A stretch of 7,253 bases of DNA from an uncultured Bacteroidales bacterium. Lineage in GTDB: Bacteria > Bacteroidota > Bacteroidia > Bacteroidales > Muribaculaceae. Both the position numbers and the translations under genes were made by a program. The stretch is from NCBI GenBank assembly GCA_947175585.1, contig CAMWNL010000075.1, forward strand, positions 1 through 7,253. The letters run 5' to 3'. The notes under the pieces were generated by a model. It made no database searches. It saw only the letters and a program-made list of their open reading frames with translations, and had not been told where the DNA came from. Shown piece after piece: positions 4,780 through 7,253 of this stretch; the first letter of the stretch is position 1; the number at the start of each line of letters is the position of its first letter.

Positions 4780-7253
4780 TGAACCGTATCTTGACAATCA
4801 TATTATTTGCCTTGATAGGTTTTTGCAGAGTAGTGGCAAATGTGATTGTCTCCGGAAAAGTCGAAAGTACTGATGGGGAGACTTTGCCGGCGCTGATCAC
4901 TGTGTTGGATGGGAATGTTATTAAGGGATACTGTTCTGCTAACGAAGACGGTAATTATTCGTTGTCTTTTGAGTCATCATCTCCAAATGTTACTCTCAGG
5001 GTAGCGTTATTCGGCTTTGAAACGGTTGAAAAGATAATAGAAGTCAAGACTCAGCGAGTTGATGTAACGATGGTTGAGAAAACTACTGAATTGAAGGATG
5101 TAGTTGTCGTTGCAGATAAGATTACCCAACGAGGTGATACTATAAGCTATCTTGTAGCACCATATAAAGATGAAAAGGATCGTGTTATCGGCGATGTGAT
5201 TAAGAAAATGCCCGGACTTGAGGTTTCCGAATCAGGTCGTATAACTTTTAACGGCAAAACCGTAAAGAATTTCTATGTTGAGAATATGGATTTGCTTGAA
5301 GGACGTTATGGAATAGCTACTAACAATATCTCAGCAAACGATGTGGCCTCGATTCAAGTTTATCAGAATCATCAACCAATCAGAGCCTTGCAGGGCAGAA
5401 GTGAAACAACTGATGTGACATTGAATATCACCCTCAAACCTTCGGCTCGGGGCACCTTCTCCTTAAACAATATGGCCGGAATTGGCTACGAACCAATGAT
5501 GTGGGCAGGGGAAGCTGTTGCAATGTATTTTGGGAAAAAGACTCAAACCATCACGACATACAAGGGAAATAACAGTGGTGATAACGTTTCAGCCGAACAG
5601 ACTAATCTGGCCGGAGACGGTGAAATGCAATTCTTTAATAAAGCGCCACTATCAGTGGTATCTCCCGGAGCACCGGGCGTAGCACTGAAACGCTATATGA
5701 ACAACCGTTCCAATACTGTGAGTACCAACAATATTTTTAAGTTAGACTCAACAACAACCGTGAATTTGAGTCTTGCTTATATTGATGATGCTCTGCGCAA
5801 TAACGGTGAATCAACTACCGAACAGTATTTGCCAACAGGTGACTACAGATGGATTTCTCAAAAAATATCCACCATAGACTACGTTCATAATCTTCGCGGT
5901 TCAAGTACCTTTAAGAAGAATGCATCAAATCTCTATATATCTAATACTCTCAATGTCAATGCGGCTTGGAATAAGGTAGATGGTAATGCCAATACAACAT
6001 CAAGTTTTATGAATAATTCGGAGACGGTTGGACAAAGACTTGAAAATCCATCTTTCTCGATAGATGACAAAATTGGCATAATTTCCAACTTAGGTTCTAG
6101 ATCATTGAATTTTAATCTTGCTTTGGGTTGGAATCATAAGCCTCAAACTCTAACCATTACTCCCGCATCTATATTTGGAGAAACAGATGAGAATGAAGTA
6201 AGACAAGATTATACTACAGATGATTTCCGGGCAGAAACCTATACCGGAATCGGGTATATTTTTAACGAACTCTCTTTAAATTTACACGCATTTGGTAATG
6301 TGGATATTGAATCAGTATCCTCTCAAATGAATGGTTTCAATTTTGAAACTCCCTCTTTATCTGAAAACAAATACACTTTCGGAAAAGGTGAGGTTGGTAT
6401 AGAACCTCGCTTAGCCTATACTTTCAAGGAATTTCATGTTGAGTTAAATCTCCCGGTGGCTTACAACGTCCAATGGCTTAGGGATAGGCTGGATAATGCT
6501 CGAGACATGACATGGAATTATCTGAATGTAATGCCAAGCGGCAAAATTACTTATCGTTTAGGGAAAAGTTGGTGGGAGGTGAATACCGCTTTCTACAATA
6601 TGCGCGATAATTCCGGCAGAGCGGCATCTGGTGTCATTATGAGTGATTACCTTTCTTTCAGGCAATATCTTATTGAAAAAACTTTGACTGATAAAACATG
6701 GAACACTACAATTGGCTATCATTACTCTAATCCTTTGATTCAGCTTTTCGGCAATGCATCAGCCGGCTGGTTAAGAAGCAGTCAGAACGCTACCACCGGT
6801 TATGAGTATGATGGATTGGCTACAGTAAGAACTGTCTATGACATTCCATATCAGTCCGACAGACTTACATTTTCTGCAAATGTTAACAAAGGATTGGGAT
6901 TTTGGGAGTCAACCATAAAGCTTACCGGTAATTATAGTCTGAATATGAGTCAGCAGATTATCAACAGCGAACCTATTGACTTTAAGTCTCAGTTTTGGAG
7001 CACAAATCTGATGTTTGCCGCCACCCCGGCAAGATGGATGGGCGCGGCTTTAGGATTTGCTTATGGTGAGAGTAAGAGCTTTACTGAATTAAACAAGACA
7101 AAAGCACCGATTGTGCGTCAATATTCCGGCCGATTGGATCTGAATTTTTTTCCTCTACAGCGTATGGTAGCGAATTTTGCCACTGAAAATAACTACACAA
7201 ATATGACTGATGGAGGAAGAAACTCTCTTTTCTGTGATCTCAAACTTATATAT
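4779..7253 (+). CDS. Outer-membrane beta-barrel, TonB-dependent-receptor-like protein with N-terminal carboxypeptidase-regulatory-like domain (3' end cut)
   Basis: An ATG at 4779 overlaps the GLPGLI stop (TAATG) and opens a frame with no stop through 7253, giving 825 visible residues. Residues 1-20 are a signal peptide (MNRILTIILFALIGF, cleavage after VVA). Residues about 22-100 form a CarboxypepD_reg-like beta-sandwich (VIVSGKVES, then EDGNYSLSF, then ending VDVTMVEKT), which is usual in Bacteroidota receptors. TTELKDVVVVADK (102-114) sits where SusC-type proteins have their conserved box before the plug. A plug-like domain follows, to about 220 (GDTISYLV, IGDVIKKMPGLEV, FNGKTVKNFYV, IQVYQNHQPI). 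The rest is alternating aromatic and polar beta-strand sequence typical of a large barrel, continuing to the edge. It probably lies in the outer membrane and imports or exports an unknown substrate. No SusD partner is visible. It is expected to be co-transcribed and translationally coupled with the GLPGLI gene. Confidence 0.9.
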   Translation, partial: MNRILTIILFALIGFCRVVANVIVSGKVESTDGETLPALITVLDGNVIKGYCSANEDGNYSLSFESSSPNVTLRVALFGFETVEKIIEVKTQRVDVTMVEKTTELKDVVVVADKITQRGDTISYLVAPYKDEKDRVIGDVIKKMPGLEVSESGRITFNGKTVKNFYVENMDLLEGRYGIATNNISANDVASIQVYQNHQPIRALQGRSETTDVTLNITLKPSARGTFSLNNMAGIGYEPMMWAGEAVAMYFGKKTQTITTYKGNNSGDNVSAEQTNLAGDGEMQFFNKAPLSVVSPGAPGVALKRYMNNRSNTVSTNNIFKLDSTTTVNLSLAYIDDALRNNGESTTEQYLPTGDYRWISQKISTIDYVHNLRGSSTFKKNASNLYISNTLNVNAAWNKVDGNANTTSSFMNNSETVGQRLENPSFSIDDKIGIISNLGSRSLNFNLALGWNHKPQTLTITPASIFGETDENEVRQDYTTDDFRAETYTGIGYIFNELSLNLHAFGNVDIESVSSQMNGFNFETPSLSENKYTFGKGEVGIEPRLAYTFKEFHVELNLPVAYNVQWLRDRLDNARDMTWNYLNVMPSGKITYRLGKSWWEVNTAFYNMRDNSGRAASGVIMSDYLSFRQYLIEKTLTDKTWNTTIGYHYSNPLIQLFGNASAGWLRSSQNATTGYEYDGLATVRTVYDIPYQSDRLTFSANVNKGLGFWESTIKLTGNYSLNMSQQIINSEPIDFKSQFWSTNLMFAATPARWMGAALGFAYGESKSFTELNKTKAPIVRQYSGRLDLNFFPLQRMVANFATENNYTNMTDGGRNSLFCDLKLIY

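Noticed and set aside
4694..4900. Minus-strand open frame spanning the GLPGLI/barrel junction
   Set aside because: It is antisense to the conserved GLPGLI C terminus and the barrel protein signal peptide.

Overview
The window looks like part of a Bacteroidales chromosome; a Muribaculaceae-type gut genome is a plausible guess, not a proven one. The clues are a Por-secretion (type IX) sorting tail on a modular surface protein, a GLPGLI-family protein paired with a TonB-dependent-receptor-like barrel, and a promoter of the Bacteroidota form TTG-N20-TAnnTTTG. No RNA genes, insertion sequences or CRISPR repeats were seen.

Layout. (1) Positions 1-1607, plus strand: the 3' end of a large secreted protein whose start lies off the left edge. 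It has the end of an Ig-like domain, a choice-of-anchor-J module, a CARDB/Ig-like domain, a second choice-of-anchor-J module and a C-terminal type IX sorting domain. (2) A strong hairpin at 1631-1663 separates it from the convergent genes and can terminate both sides. (3) Positions 3563 to 1669, minus strand: a two-gene operon with a free-standing amino-acid adenylation enzyme followed, in ATGA overlap, by a GNAT acetyltransferase. No carrier protein is present. The adenylation pocket reads as acidic, suggesting a basic amino acid substrate. (4) Positions 3564-3891: a 328-bp AT-rich divergent intergenic region. (5) Positions 3892 to the right edge, plus strand: a GLPGLI-family periplasmic protein whose stop codon overlaps (TAATG) the start of an outer-membrane barrel protein. 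The barrel protein is open through the last base, with 825 residues visible.

The most interesting signal is in region 4. The best promoter for the GLPGLI/barrel operon has a 12-base A run filling most of its 20-bp spacer. This arrangement could change promoter spacing by slipped-strand replication and so switch an outer-membrane protein on and off. Direct TTAAGTCT repeats exactly 20 bp apart sit just upstream and could bind a regulator. Neither proposal can be proven from one sequence.

How the genes work together: the GLPGLI protein and barrel very probably form one envelope unit. The adenylation/GNAT pair probably forms a separate small-molecule or aminoacyl-modification unit. Nothing in the sequence links the two functionally apart from their shared upstream region.
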